The notes: generated from the sequence alone by a model not told the origin. A DNA stretch of 64,000 nucleotides from Flagellimonas sp. HMM57 (GCF_021390175.1 NZ_CP090004.1:1736001-1800000), one strand, 5' to 3'; positions 1-8,768 are shown, numbered from the stretch's first letter. Made by a program: numbers and translations.

Positions 1-135
1 AGATTTTCTAATGGGACCATTGAGCTATCGGCACAGACCTATCTTATAAAGTTTTACACTGATTTGGGTTTTACTTCATATGGAGAAGAATATTTGGAAG
101 ATGGTATTCCCCACATCAGAATGAAAAAAGCATGA
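1..135 (+). CDS. ElaA-like GNAT acetyltransferase, C-terminal fragment
   Basis: The first 44 codons are open in frame 1 and end at TGA 133-135, so the start lies outside the window. The visible tail contains LSAQTYLIKFYTDLGF followed by a GEEYLEDGIPHIRM segment. This combination, an acetyl-CoA-fold C-terminus with the EDGIPH signature, is characteristic of the ElaA subfamily of GNAT N-acetyltransferases. The substrate of that family is not established. It converges on the restriction gene with only 2 bases between the stop codons. Confidence 0.8.
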   Translation, partial: RFSNGTIELSAQTYLIKFYTDLGFTSYGEEYLEDGIPHIRMKKA

Positions 136-137
136 GC

Positions 138-746
138 TTATACCAGTTTTTTAGCTACTCCAATCTCAATTAGAAAGTCTAATCTTAAAACGAGGTTTAC
201 GGGCTTTTCCACCTTATTTTTTCTAGAAAAGAATAGATATCCTTGGTGCTTAGAATCGATTGCTTCCAATTGCATTTTTCCATGAAAGTTCCCAGAAAGG
301 GTTGTTAAATGTTCAAAATGTTCTTGGGTCAGTCCTAGGGAATTCAAATACATAATTAGTTTTTCCCGATTCACAAGCGTAATGCAACAAGAAGTAAAAA
401 TAGCAACAGCATCTGTGTATATGGCCGTTATCAATGCATAGAATTGCGTTTTCTTATGTTTATCAAACAGCCAGCCTTGTTTTTGTTTCCCATTGATTTC
501 ATAGAAGAGTTCGAAGGCAAAAGTGGGGAGATTATCGTTAAGGTAGTCCAGTTGGGCCTTTTCATCAACAAAGAATCGTGAGTTGTTTTTTCTGTTCTTA
601 AAAATAACGTCGACCCCGGCTTTTTGTTCTTCTAAATCTTGAATACGTTTAAAATTGTAATGCCGAAGGTATTTTGCATAGTACGCGTCCAGAAACTTTG
701 AAAGCTTTTTTTCTTTTGATAAATCCGAAAGGAAACTACTTTTCAA
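138..746 (-). CDS. Putative type II restriction endonuclease (PD-(D/E)xK-like)
   Basis: This is a 202-residue protein of unrecognised family, encoded directly downstream of a 5-methylcytosine methyltransferase. The two frames overlap by 11 bases, so they are almost certainly co-transcribed and translationally coupled. A D46 in GVDVIF followed by D61-E-K63 in VDEKAQ, with a downstream PTFAFEL strand, fits a PD-(D/E)xK nuclease core, and the spacing of about 14 residues between the acidic residues is normal. No signal peptide or membrane segment is present. The role as cognate restriction enzyme rests on position, size and these motifs. The recognition site cannot be read from sequence alone. 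It could instead be a Vsr-like or accessory protein, but the motifs argue against that. Confidence 0.65.
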   Translation of the reverse strand: MKSSFLSDLSKEKKLSKFLDAYYAKYLRHYNFKRIQDLEEQKAGVDVIFKNRKNNSRFFVDEKAQLDYLNDNLPTFAFELFYEINGKQKQGWLFDKHKKTQFYALITAIYTDAVAIFTSCCITLVNREKLIMYLNSLGLTQEHFEHLTTLSGNFHGKMQLEAIDSKHQGYLFFSRKNKVEKPVNLVLRLDFLIEIGVAKKLV

Positions 747-1971
747 GTGTCTTTATTTTTTTTACCAAAGCGTCACCAATTTTATCGACTACACCAATAA
801 CAAGCGCATTGCCCATAAAGAATGCTCTTTTTGCATCGGAAATACCTTCCAATTTTGTATGGTCGTCAGGAAACATGTTCAACCGTTCCAATTCTATTGG
901 AGACAATCTTCTAAGCCCTTTTTTTGTTGCAACCACATGTTTGAATCTTGAAGGGGATTTACCGCCCTCGCCCGTAATGATGGTACGGGATGGTTGGTTT
1001 ACCGCATCAGGAAAAACCATATTGCCTTCGCTGTAGTTGTACTCAAAGCCTGCTTTGGTTTTTCGCACTTCTTTTTTCGCACCCTTTAAATATTCCCATT
1101 TGGGTAGGTCTTCCTCTGAAATAAAAAGTTCAGGACTGGCAGTACCATTTTCCATGATATTAGCCATAACTTTCCTATCGCCATCGTAAGACGCAGCGGT
1201 TTTACTAGTTGAGACCATATCTTCTATACAAACACCAGAATTTAAAAATGGAGAAAGTTCCTTGTCTTTATTGAATGTATTTGATAATGATACCAAATCA
1301 CCTTCTAACTTAAAATTGAAACTATTTTTAGAAGTTGGATCAACTGGAAAAGCATCAGGAAGAATACCGTCTTGTTCCAACCAATACTTTGTGTTGGAAT
1401 TTTTAATTTTTTGATAAATTAAAGTTGATTTGTGGTATCCCAAAAAGAAAACCCGTCTTCTACGCTGCGGCATACCGTAGTCCGCAGCATTGATAACACG
1501 CCATTCAATGGCATAGCCCAAATCAGAAAGGCTTTTTAACATTAGGGCAAAGTCACGCCCTCTTTGGCTGGAGGGTGATTTCAACAACCGATCTACATTT
1601 TCAAAAAGAAGGTATTTAGGTTTTTTCTTTTTTTCTGAAAGAATACGATGAATGGACCACCAAAGAACCCCTTTTTTACCAATCAATCCTTTTGAATTCT
1701 TGAGCGTGGTCGCTACGGAATAATCTTGGCATGGAAATCCGCCCACCAACATATCGTGATCGGGAATTTCTGATGTTGGAACCTCTTCGATATTAACGTT
1801 GGAATGGTTATCAGTGCCAAAACGGGCTTCATAGACTAAGGAAGCGTGTTGCTTTTTTGTAGAAGGCTCCCATTGGTTGCTCCAGATAACCTTGAATTTC
1901 TCTGTGTTTTCCAACCCTAATCGGAAACCGCCGACACCCGCAAAAAGTTCACAAACGGTAAGTTGTTGCAT
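736..1971 (-). CDS. dcm: DNA (cytosine-5-)-methyltransferase
   Basis: This 411-residue enzyme has the ordered motifs of m5C methylases. Motif I is FAGVGGFRLGLE (about 10-21, SAM binding). Motif IV is GGFPCQDYSVA, with catalytic C81. Motif VI is FENV at 123-126. Motif VIII is the QRRRR cluster at 169-173. The variable target-recognition region lies around 200-330. Motif IX is RRLSPIELERLNMFP near 353, and motif X is GNALV at 387-391. It modifies cytosine C5 in a DNA recognition sequence, protecting host DNA from the partner nuclease encoded just downstream. All catalytic motifs are intact, so it is likely active. Specificity is unknown. The gene symbol is generic. Confidence 0.93.
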   Translation of the reverse strand: MQQLTVCELFAGVGGFRLGLENTEKFKVIWSNQWEPSTKKQHASLVYEARFGTDNHSNVNIEEVPTSEIPDHDMLVGGFPCQDYSVATTLKNSKGLIGKKGVLWWSIHRILSEKKKKPKYLLFENVDRLLKSPSSQRGRDFALMLKSLSDLGYAIEWRVINAADYGMPQRRRRVFFLGYHKSTLIYQKIKNSNTKYWLEQDGILPDAFPVDPTSKNSFNFKLEGDLVSLSNTFNKDKELSPFLNSGVCIEDMVSTSKTAASYDGDRKVMANIMENGTASPELFISEEDLPKWEYLKGAKKEVRKTKAGFEYNYSEGNMVFPDAVNQPSRTIITGEGGKSPSRFKHVVATKKGLRRLSPIELERLNMFPDDHTKLEGISDAKRAFFMGNALVIGVVDKIGDALVKKIKTLEK

Positions 1972-2045
1972 CTTTCAAAAGTAGGATTTGTTTATGGGGT
2001 TATCAAAAACAATAAAAATGTATTAATCAAAAAGCAACTTCTACA

Positions 2046-2390
2046 TTATTCTGTTAGCTGTTCAAGAAACGTATCTTTATCGCCATTTTTTATTAAAAGA
2101 ACAGAACCTATTGCTGCTAACGATAACCCACTAGCCAACTTAAAGGCGGACAGTTTTTTTCGTTTGGCCATTTCAATTCTAGAAGTAGGTAGCTCCATCA
2201 CCTTTTTATTGATTACCAATGCAATGCTCTGTTCATTTACCTCTTGGCATTTTGATTCAAAACTTTGTCCGTTTTTCAGGGTAAGTTCGTAGGTTCTTCC
2301 TTTTTCGATTTCGGAAATAGCAACGGTTTTATAGGTGTGGCAACTCTGAAAAAGAAAAGTTAATAGAATAAGTGAGGTTATTTTTTTCAT
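2046..2390 (-). CDS. Small lipoprotein of unknown function
   Basis: This is a 114-residue protein with an N-terminal lipobox (LLTFLFQSC, acylated Cys at 17). A short beta-rich body follows (residues about 20-75, containing a GRTYELTLKNGQ strand pair), then a basic AKRKK stretch and a hydrophobic segment (about 82-103) that may be a second membrane anchor. I do not recognise a family. The body resembles the small SH3-like folds of Bacteroidota lipoproteins, but that is only an impression. It has its own upstream gap and no obvious operon partner. Confidence 0.7.
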   Translation of the reverse strand: MKKITSLILLTFLFQSCHTYKTVAISEIEKGRTYELTLKNGQSFESKCQEVNEQSIALVINKKVMELPTSRIEMAKRKKLSAFKLASGLSLAAIGSVLLIKNGDKDTFLEQLTE

Positions 2391-2566
2391 ATGATCAATC
2401 GTAAAATCAGAAGCGTCAACATTTATAAATAGATACTATACTCACTTCTTTTTTAGATGAAGTTATGAAAAATCCAATAGAAGGTATTCTTGAAACACAG
2501 TCGATGGAGAATGTGTAATCAATGAAGATTATACTCAAAACCATCGACCATGTTTTTAAAGATATA
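2391..2566. other. Intergenic gap with a spaced 8-bp inverted repeat
   Basis: This is 176 bases without a convincing gene. A short open frame here (minus, running into the next gene) has no recognisable content. The only structure seen is GTCGATGG at 2500-2507 and its exact complement CCATCGAC at 2541-2548, separated by 33 bases. With arms this short and a long loop it may be chance. Confidence 0.3.
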
Positions 2567-3418
2567 TTAATGTCCTGGCTCCCATATAAGTCGAACAAAG
2601 GAACTAAATCGTTCATTCTCCCTGCTTACAGGTATACCTGCCACAATCCCGATCATTAAATTATCTGCAATACCCAATCGCATTTGTGGACGCATGGTCA
2701 TATCAAAATCAGTGTTATCCAGGGTTTTATTGAATTCTACTCCAAGAAAATTTCTGGTACCCGTAATCATATAATGAAAACTTGTATTGATATCATACGT
2801 CATATTGATGTCGTTGGTGCTAAAATTGTGATCAAGCATTGGGCCGGTATATATTAAGGAATGAAAATTGTTTCCCCAGCGTTTGGCAACGATCAAAAAA
2901 GGATTGTAAACATTTCCTTTTATAAAAGGGTCACCAAAATTCCTGAAATCTGACAGTTCAAATTCATTGATGTAACCTATGGCCATTGATGTAGCATTGG
3001 GCTCATTTACTAAAAACGTCCATTGAGCAGCAACTTTTATACTATTTAACTGATTGGAAGGGACGGATTCTCTTCCAGTTCCGTTTAATGGAGAGTAAAA
3101 AGTGAAAGGAAGCTCAACCTCCAACCCTAAACGGTCGGCGGGTGCCCATTCATATTCAATTAACGCTTCATAAGAATCAAACCTTAAGTTATCCGTCAAG
3201 CCTAAGCCTATGTTCCATTCCTTTTCTCCTTTTCTTGCACCCAAATCACGTATAAGGTCAATGTAAAGCGGTTCGGCATGTAAGACTTTGCTCGGCTCTT
3301 TATGGCTCTCTACTTGTTGTATGTAAAGACTATCTTTTTTTGCATCGGTAATTTGAGCAATGGAATGGGTGAATGATGCCAATAGAATGAAAGGCATCAA
3401 ATATTTTTTGATATTCAT
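2567..3418 (-). CDS. Predicted outer-membrane protein with HAEPLYIDLIRDLGARKGE motif
   Basis: This 283-residue protein has a signal peptide ending at SIAQ (about residue 21). Repeated amphipathic strands (WNIGLGL, LGLEVELPFTF, NSIKVAAQWTF and others) extend to a C-terminal strand ending FVRLIWEPGH, which fits a small outer-membrane beta-barrel. Just after the leader is the highly patterned segment HAEPLYIDLIRDLGARKGE (about 46-64), which I remember as a hallmark of a conserved but functionally unassigned Bacteroidota family. It lies 78 bases downstream of the acidic protein at 3497-3883 on the same strand, so the two probably form a transcription unit. Transport or metal-related roles are possible but not shown. 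Confidence 0.7.
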   Translation of the reverse strand: MNIKKYLMPFILLASFTHSIAQITDAKKDSLYIQQVESHKEPSKVLHAEPLYIDLIRDLGARKGEKEWNIGLGLTDNLRFDSYEALIEYEWAPADRLGLEVELPFTFYSPLNGTGRESVPSNQLNSIKVAAQWTFLVNEPNATSMAIGYINEFELSDFRNFGDPFIKGNVYNPFLIVAKRWGNNFHSLIYTGPMLDHNFSTNDINMTYDINTSFHYMITGTRNFLGVEFNKTLDNTDFDMTMRPQMRLGIADNLMIGIVAGIPVSRENERFSSFVRLIWEPGH

Positions 3419-3496
3419 TTTTGATTTATTTTTTAGAAATAAGAAAGTTTAGACGTGTGGTTTTAGCGCCTAGATAGGTTTTGTAGAAAAAATAAA

Positions 3497-3883
3497 TCAG
3501 ATTTTGGGCGGAGGGGTGTTGATTTGATAAAAGCCCCCTGTTAAAACTGATTCAAAATCAGGATGTTTTTGTCTTCTGGTCTCGAAAAAAGATTGGGAGT
3601 CGTTGGAGTTGGCTGCGTACTGTACAGTCAAGTCTATTTTGACATTGCTTTTTTTGTTGTGATCTTCATGATCGGGGTCATCATATTCAGGAATAGCATC
3701 TTCAAATCCCAATATTTTTTCTATGGCAATTTCAATGATACTCTCCTGATCGTTGATAGTCAGGTCTTCTGGAATATGTTCGGGATTAGGGTCTGCGGTA
3801 TCTACACTGATGTTAAGAAGATAAACTCCCATCAGCCCCCAAAAGAATCTCACAGATGCGCTATTTCTAATTTTACTTAACAC
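3497..3883 (-). CDS. Small conserved acidic membrane-associated protein, function unknown
   Basis: This is a 128-residue protein that probably starts at GTG 3883. It has one hydrophobic segment (FFWGLMGVYLLNISV, about 13-27) that could be an anchor or an uncleaved signal. An acidic stretch then runs to a D/E/H-rich patch (EYDDPDHEDHNKK, about 65-77), and the C-terminus is basic and proline-rich. I know of no assigned function. Its position immediately upstream of the outer-membrane protein at 2567-3418 suggests a two-protein system, and the D/H patch could bind divalent metal (inference). A -7-like box lies only 4 bases ahead of the GTG. Confidence 0.65.
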   Translation of the reverse strand: MLSKIRNSASVRFFWGLMGVYLLNISVDTADPNPEHIPEDLTINDQESIIEIAIEKILGFEDAIPEYDDPDHEDHNKKSNVKIDLTVQYAANSNDSQSFFETRRQKHPDFESVLTGGFYQINTPPPKI

Positions 3884-3887
3884 AGTT

Positions 3888-3895
3888 CAAAAATA
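3888..3895 (-). promoter_or_regulatory. Possible -7 box (TATTTTTG) of the acidic-protein gene
   Basis: On the minus strand the sequence TATTTTTG matches the Bacteroidota -7 consensus TAnnTTTG. It ends 4 bases before the GTG at 3883, so a transcript from it would be leaderless or nearly so. No good TTTG -33 box is present at the usual spacing, so confidence is limited. Confidence 0.35.
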
Positions 3896-3980
3896 ACGCT
3901 ATTTTAATCCAATTAATTGTTCCTTTGTTTTTTGTGGGAAGGATCGGGCAATTCTTAATCAACTTATTTAGGCTTATAGC

Positions 3981-4472
3981 CTAAAACAACTCGTCACCTT
4001 TCTCGATTTTTTTCATATCACGAAAAATGGACAACGACCCCTTCACTGTCTCGGGATCAGCTTTAATAATTGTCTTTTTAGAGGTTTTGAGATTGATAAC
4101 TTTTATTCCATATTGTATTACTTCAGATTTTGCATAAGATTCTTGAAAAACTATGTATCTGTAGCCATCCTTGTCAAAATAAAGGTAATCTATATCCATG
4201 GCGTCATTTTGTACACCACCACCTCTGAAATACCATGAGTTTTTGAACTTGTTCCAACTTGTCCCCAAATTTTCTGGAAATTCAAGTTCTATATTATTTT
4301 CAGAACCGTATCTGTACACTAGATATTCTTCATTGGAGTCCATTGCTATTACAAGTTCTTTTCCTTTTGTAGTCTTAAATTCGAAAAGAACTTTTTCATT
4401 GGACAGCTTATAACTTTGGGCGCTGCCCCATAATGAGAATAATAGGCCAAGTATTACAAGTATTTGTTTCAT
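3981..4472 (-). CDS. Secreted protein of unknown function
   Basis: This is a 163-residue protein with a clear signal peptide (MKQILVILGLLFSLWGSAQ, cleavage after about residue 19). The mature part is a beta-rich domain with repeated aromatic and acidic strands (KVLFEFKTTKGKELVIAMDS, DIDYLYFDKDGYRYIVF) and an EKGDELF tail. No family is recognised. It is likely periplasmic. It is flanked by gaps of about 90 bases on both sides, so it is probably monocistronic. Confidence 0.65.
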   Translation of the reverse strand: MKQILVILGLLFSLWGSAQSYKLSNEKVLFEFKTTKGKELVIAMDSNEEYLVYRYGSENNIELEFPENLGTSWNKFKNSWYFRGGGVQNDAMDIDYLYFDKDGYRYIVFQESYAKSEVIQYGIKVINLKTSKKTIIKADPETVKGSLSIFRDMKKIEKGDELF

Positions 4473-4558
4473 TTTTACAATTATTTATTTTGAATTTGGA
4501 GCTAAATCAACGAAAAGATACTACAATATTGACTCAATAAGCGTAATCGTTTTTTTAA

Positions 4559-5095
4559 TTAACAATCATTTTTCAATTTGCTATATATTTCTAAATCCGT
4601 AAAAATATTTCCAGTCAATAATTCCCCACTACGCTCAACGCCTTCAAACTCAAAACCCAATCTTTTTGGAATATTTATACTGGGTTTGTTCCCAACGGCA
4701 CATTTAATTTGAACTCTGTTCAAGTTGAGATCGTTAAAAGCAAAATCACATAGTTTTTCAACTGACTTTGTTACAATCCCATTTTTTTGAAATTTTTCGG
4801 AGAGCCAATATCCAATTTCTGTCTTTTTATTAAGTGCATCGATATCTTTAAGTGCTATTACGCCCGCAAATTCATTTTTCACCCTAATCGTAAAGGTGTA
4901 TTCTATTTCATCTTCAGGGGCATTGACCACAGTATTGACAAAGTTTTCCGTATCCTTGATTTCGTTGGTCAAGGCAACAAAGGGCAACCATTTTCCCAAA
5001 TAGGTTCGTTGACTGTCAATTGCTTTAAAAATAACTGTTGCATCTGATAATATCAGTTTTCTGAGTTCTACATCAGGAGCCACTTTTATGGTCAT
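4559..5095 (-). CDS. RimJ/RimL-type GNAT N-acetyltransferase
   Basis: This 178-residue protein has the length and order of the ribosomal-protein-alanine acetyltransferase subgroup. It opens with VELRKL, then ATVIFKAIDSQRTYLGKWLPF. Motif A is in GYWLSEKFQKNGIVTKSV (about 113-130), where the usual Q/R-x-x-G-x-G/A is slightly degenerate (QKNGIV). NLNRVQIKCAVGN and a SINIPKRLGFEFEG block bind acetyl-CoA. The acceptor cannot be predicted. It is one of four GNAT genes in the first 9 kb. Confidence 0.85.
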   Translation of the reverse strand: MTIKVAPDVELRKLILSDATVIFKAIDSQRTYLGKWLPFVALTNEIKDTENFVNTVVNAPEDEIEYTFTIRVKNEFAGVIALKDIDALNKKTEIGYWLSEKFQKNGIVTKSVEKLCDFAFNDLNLNRVQIKCAVGNKPSINIPKRLGFEFEGVERSGELLTGNIFTDLEIYSKLKNDC

Positions 5096-5202
5096 TTGTC
5101 TGAGTTTTTGCGTATTGAAGCTATCTTTTAATGAAGGTACTACACATTTAGGATAGAAGCTATAAAATGTGCAGAAGAATAGTTGTTATAATCAAGAGCA
5201 GC

Positions 5203-6045
5203 TTATATTTTGGCTTTCCTTTTTAAATAGGCTAAGGACAATAGCAGCATGGTCATAAAACCGATAAGTCCTAAAATTCCAGCTTCTGGGCCATATGCCC
5301 CTCCAGACCATATCGCCAAGCCATTATTTTCGATTCCGTAAAATGAATAGGAAGCCTTGTTCCCGCTCATAGTGAATCCGATAGCAGTTTGAGTAAAATT
5401 CCATGCTGCATGCATACCAATGGACAACCCTAGATTTTTTGTAAGGATAAAGGGGATACACCAAATCACACCATTTATGGAAAGAAACAGAATGGAAAGA
5501 AGAGAAGCATTGCTTGTATTGAAATGAGCCAATCCAAACAACACCGATGAAAGTATCAACCCAAGTAATAAAGCTTGCTTTTTGGTTTTGGATGTAAACC
5601 CATCATAAATAGAAGTATACAGATAGCCTCTAAAAAAGGTCTCCTCTAAAAACCCCACAAGTATCATTTTTAATGCAAATGGGAGAAGGGATAGCATACT
5701 GGGCGGAGGAAATCTTTTAGAAATGGACAAGACTCCCGTTACTTTTCCTATCCACAATATCAATAATATAGCAATCGAACCGATTAAAACTCCGAAAAAG
5801 AAATGAAAAAACGTTTCTTTTTTGAAGACAAGACCGTATTCCAAAAAATCTCTTTTGTCTAAATAGCGCGCATTAAGGTATAATCCAAATAGCAACACCA
5901 AGGCTGCTAAAAAAAACTGTAGAAGAGAATTTTTGATTAAAATTATGGGGGAAACAGCAAGTGACAAAAGACAGATGAATAATATGATTTTCCAGAAACT
6001 CCGTAATCTATTGGTAGTAGTATAAAACAAGTGCCTGAAACCCAT
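5203..6045 (-). CDS. CPBP family intramembrane glutamic endopeptidase
   Basis: This 280-residue polytopic membrane protein has the three CPBP (Abi) signature blocks: EETFFRG at 134-140 (catalytic Glu pair and Arg), FGLAHF with H174, and GMHAAWNF with H212 and N216. There are about eight predicted membrane segments. Family members cleave prenylated or other membrane substrates and are sometimes linked to bacteriocin self-immunity; the substrate here is unknown. It begins 8 bases after the S41 peptidase gene on the same strand, so the two are likely co-expressed. Confidence 0.88.
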   Translation of the reverse strand: MGFRHLFYTTTNRLRSFWKIILFICLLSLAVSPIILIKNSLLQFFLAALVLLFGLYLNARYLDKRDFLEYGLVFKKETFFHFFFGVLIGSIAILLILWIGKVTGVLSISKRFPPPSMLSLLPFALKMILVGFLEETFFRGYLYTSIYDGFTSKTKKQALLLGLILSSVLFGLAHFNTSNASLLSILFLSINGVIWCIPFILTKNLGLSIGMHAAWNFTQTAIGFTMSGNKASYSFYGIENNGLAIWSGGAYGPEAGILGLIGFMTMLLLSLAYLKRKAKI

Positions 6046-6053
6046 TTAGCCTT

Positions 6054-7553
6054 TTAATTGTCGTTTGGTTCAGCGTTTATGATGTCCTTCAATCTATCTA
6101 GCTGATAATCCTTTTTCCACAAAACCTGGTCTATATTTCTTTCAATGACGATATCTGGTTCGGTGCCTACGCCATCTAGTATTTTACCATTTTTTTGATA
6201 TGAAACCATGGTGCTTATTTTTCCTTCTATTTTTGAATTTGGTAATCTAAACGCTACGCTATTTCCACTAGAACCATCGGTATTTACCCCAACAATGTTC
6301 ACATTAGGTAATCCCTTGAATACAGAAACAAGAATGGATGCGGCACTAAAACTTCTTTCGTTTGCCAGAATGTAAACTGGTTTATCGTAGTGATATTTGT
6401 TATTGGATATCTTTTTCCCATTTAGAACATAAAAATGATATTGGCTAAATTTTTTGTCATCTAAAGTATACATTGGGGAAAACGCAGCCATAAACTTTTT
6501 AACGGCATTTTGCTCTTCGCTATCCAATTCCTCTTTAGAAAACAAAAACCGACGATGTAAACTACGTTTTAAATGCTCACTAAGGGGCAATTTACATCGT
6601 TGCTTTGCCACATTGACAACATGTATGGAATCTGGATGGACAAGATAGCCCGCTAGTTCTCGAATTAGATCACGGGTACCCCCGCCATTACTTCGTACAT
6701 CTATAATTAATGCCTTACTGTTCTTTACCTCTTGGAAAAAACGATTGAAGTATTTGAAAAAAATGGGTGCATCTCTGGAATGAACCATACTTGGGAGTCT
6801 GGCATATGCTATGTTGTCCTCATCAATACGTAACAGTGATTTACAGAGCTCTAGATTATTCAACTCTTCTTTCTCCTGTCCGTACAAACGGGCAAATCTT
6901 TCGTCCCACGTTTTATATTTACTTCGCTTGCTCTCTAAAGAGGTTTTAACAATGGTATCGGTATTACCATTTGTAAAGGTGAACAGAAATTCTTTGGGAG
7001 GCTTTTTATCCATAACGGCATAATTCCGTTCCATGTATTTAAGCTCTTTAACGGCACGAGTCTGAAACGCCGCCTTGGGGGCTTTAACATCTTTTGGCCT
7101 GAGACGCTTTAGAAAGTCGTTTATCGGAGCAGTATTTATGGATTTTAAAAATGGATATTCAGGATATAACGGGCGATATTCGGTTTTTGATTGATCAAAT
7201 TCTAAGGCAATAACCTTATTCTTGATGGGTGCTACAATAAACGGAAGAAACAAATTATTGGGCAATTGATCTCCCCTGACGTAAGCATGCCGGTCACCTA
7301 TTTTGCCAATGGAGGTGGTTAAAAACATGCCAAAATCTACTTTGGTTATGGCACTATCTTTTGTGCCCTCTAAAAAAGCATCAAAATCTTTTTTGTAGTT
7401 GTATCCGTTCAATCCTTGGTATGAGGAATTGTTTTGAAGAAATTCATCAAAGAATGCTAAATCTTGTTCAATAGCGCTTCTTGTTAAATATTCAGGTTCT
7501 TTGTCAAAAGAAAAGAAAGATATTAGGATTGATACTACGAGAACTTTTTTCAT
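6054..7553 (-). CDS. Secreted S41 family peptidase
   Basis: This 499-residue protein has a short signal peptide (residues 1 to about 16). The second half carries the tail-specific protease fold: ALIIDVRSNGGGTRDL (about 283-298), then LANERSFSAASILVSVFKG (about 395-413), which should hold the nucleophilic serine, and VGVNTDGSSGNSV. No PDZ domain is evident, so it is closer to the tricorn/IRBP-like S41 group than to CtpA. The catalytic lysine is not obvious in the usual position. It is followed at 8 bases by a membrane CPBP protease, pointing to linked envelope proteolysis. Confidence 0.82.
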   Translation of the reverse strand: MKKVLVVSILISFFSFDKEPEYLTRSAIEQDLAFFDEFLQNNSSYQGLNGYNYKKDFDAFLEGTKDSAITKVDFGMFLTTSIGKIGDRHAYVRGDQLPNNLFLPFIVAPIKNKVIALEFDQSKTEYRPLYPEYPFLKSINTAPINDFLKRLRPKDVKAPKAAFQTRAVKELKYMERNYAVMDKKPPKEFLFTFTNGNTDTIVKTSLESKRSKYKTWDERFARLYGQEKEELNNLELCKSLLRIDEDNIAYARLPSMVHSRDAPIFFKYFNRFFQEVKNSKALIIDVRSNGGGTRDLIRELAGYLVHPDSIHVVNVAKQRCKLPLSEHLKRSLHRRFLFSKEELDSEEQNAVKKFMAAFSPMYTLDDKKFSQYHFYVLNGKKISNNKYHYDKPVYILANERSFSAASILVSVFKGLPNVNIVGVNTDGSSGNSVAFRLPNSKIEGKISTMVSYQKNGKILDGVGTEPDIVIERNIDQVLWKKDYQLDRLKDIINAEPNDN

Positions 7554-7647
7554 TTTATACAGCTTTTGTTGTTGAGGTATAATGCAACTGATATTGTATG
7601 CAATCTTCTTGATTCAATTTGGCAAGTTCTTTATCCTTTGGAAGGTT

Positions 7648-8103
7648 TTATGTAAAATGTAATTTCATTCCTTCGTGTGATGCTTTGAATCCCAAATCCT
7701 CGTAAAACGTAATCGCCTTGGGTCTTTTTTTGTCGGTCGTTAATTGTAATAAATGGGCATTTCGTTCTTTAGCCCTATCAATGGCCCATTCAAACATTTT
7801 CTTTCCAATTCCAAGCCCTCTTTTATCCTTTCGTATCCTAACCGCCTCAATCTGTGCTCTTATTCCCCCGCGATAAGTTAGGTATTGTATAAAAGATAAT
7901 TGTAAAGTGCCTATAATTTCAGCATCTTCATTTTCAACAACTATCAACTCCTGATTTTCATCGGCATTTATTTTATCAAAAGCCTTTATGTATTCTTCAG
8001 GTAAAGGTTTTTGAAAACTCTCTCGTTTTCTTCCAAGTTCATCATCGGCAATCATTGCAACGATTGTTGCAACATCATTTTTTGTAGCTTTTCTGAATGT
8101 CAT
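7648..8103 (-). CDS. GNAT family N-acetyltransferase
   Basis: This 151-residue single-domain acetyltransferase has motif A as RIRKDKRGLGIGKKMFEWA (about 91-109, R-G-x-G-x-G pyrophosphate loop). It is followed by HLLQLTTDKKRPKAITFYEDLGF, with the tyrosine and YEDLGF usual for the fold. It lies 21 bases downstream of another GNAT gene on the same strand. The acceptor substrate is unknown. Confidence 0.88.
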   Translation of the reverse strand: MTFRKATKNDVATIVAMIADDELGRKRESFQKPLPEEYIKAFDKINADENQELIVVENEDAEIIGTLQLSFIQYLTYRGGIRAQIEAVRIRKDKRGLGIGKKMFEWAIDRAKERNAHLLQLTTDKKRPKAITFYEDLGFKASHEGMKLHFT

Positions 8104-8124
8104 TTTGGTGTCAGGTTTTCCAGG

Positions 8125-8634
8125 TTATTTAATCTCTCTTTGAAAATAACATACTTCGCCTTGTTTATAATGATCAGGAAGTCCATTGGTATTTTCGAGC
8201 TTTTTGGTTCCTAAAAATTGAAAGCCATGTTTTTGGTAGTGGCCAATCAATCCCTTATTTAGACCGACCGTGTCCATTCTAATAAATTTGAGATTGTTTT
8301 CTTGGCCGTATGCATTGGCCCACCCAACTATTTTCCCCACAAGATTTTGACCTCGAAAATTGGGGTTGACTGCAATACGATGAATATAGATGGCAGACTC
8401 GTTGTTTTTGATACCCCAAATCAATTCATCGTTCAGTGCGGTTGCCCAAACGCAGACAATTTGGTCATCAATAAGCAATTTCCACTGCCTGTTTTCTTCA
8501 ATTTCTGTCAAGACTAACTCCTGTTGAAATTCTGGCCAGGGAACTTGTTTTTTCGATTCCATGTAAGCGGAGGCGATTCGATATAACTCAAATATTTTGG
8601 GAATGTCGGTCAATTGGCTATTTTGTATTTCCAT
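8125..8634 (-). CDS. GNAT family N-acetyltransferase
   Basis: This 169-residue protein has VNPNFRGQNLVGKIVGWA (about 90-107) as motif A and ends with a GLIGHYQKHGFQFLGTKKL block. The middle carries WGIKNNESAIYIHRIAV, a common arrangement in this family. It is the first gene of a probable GNAT-GNAT pair read toward lower coordinates. It differs clearly from its neighbour, so it is not a recent tandem duplicate. Function beyond acetyl transfer is unknown. Confidence 0.85.
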   Translation of the reverse strand: MEIQNSQLTDIPKIFELYRIASAYMESKKQVPWPEFQQELVLTEIEENRQWKLLIDDQIVCVWATALNDELIWGIKNNESAIYIHRIAVNPNFRGQNLVGKIVGWANAYGQENNLKFIRMDTVGLNKGLIGHYQKHGFQFLGTKKLENTNGLPDHYKQGEVCYFQREIK

Positions 8635-8768
8635 AATATTTTGGGTCGATCGCGCTTATACTATTAAGCACAGAAGTTAATTCGGAAACGAAAAAAGGGT
8701 TTCCTTTCAACATTCCTAAAATTAATAAATTAAGGACTTCTTAAAAAGCAATCAATGAAAACGAAGGG

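Noticed and set aside
674-1036. Plus-strand open frame of 120 codons across the methylase end
   Set aside because: It lies opposite the methylase coding frame, has no recognisable domain, and the methylase motifs are complete there.
2416-2616. Short minus-strand frame between lipoprotein and outer-membrane genes
   Set aside because: It overlaps the start of a convincing signal-peptide protein, and its content looks non-coding.
4559-8634. Three GNAT genes as a tandem duplication
   Set aside because: They differ in length and in their motif A sequences, and are separated by unrelated genes, so they are not recent copies.
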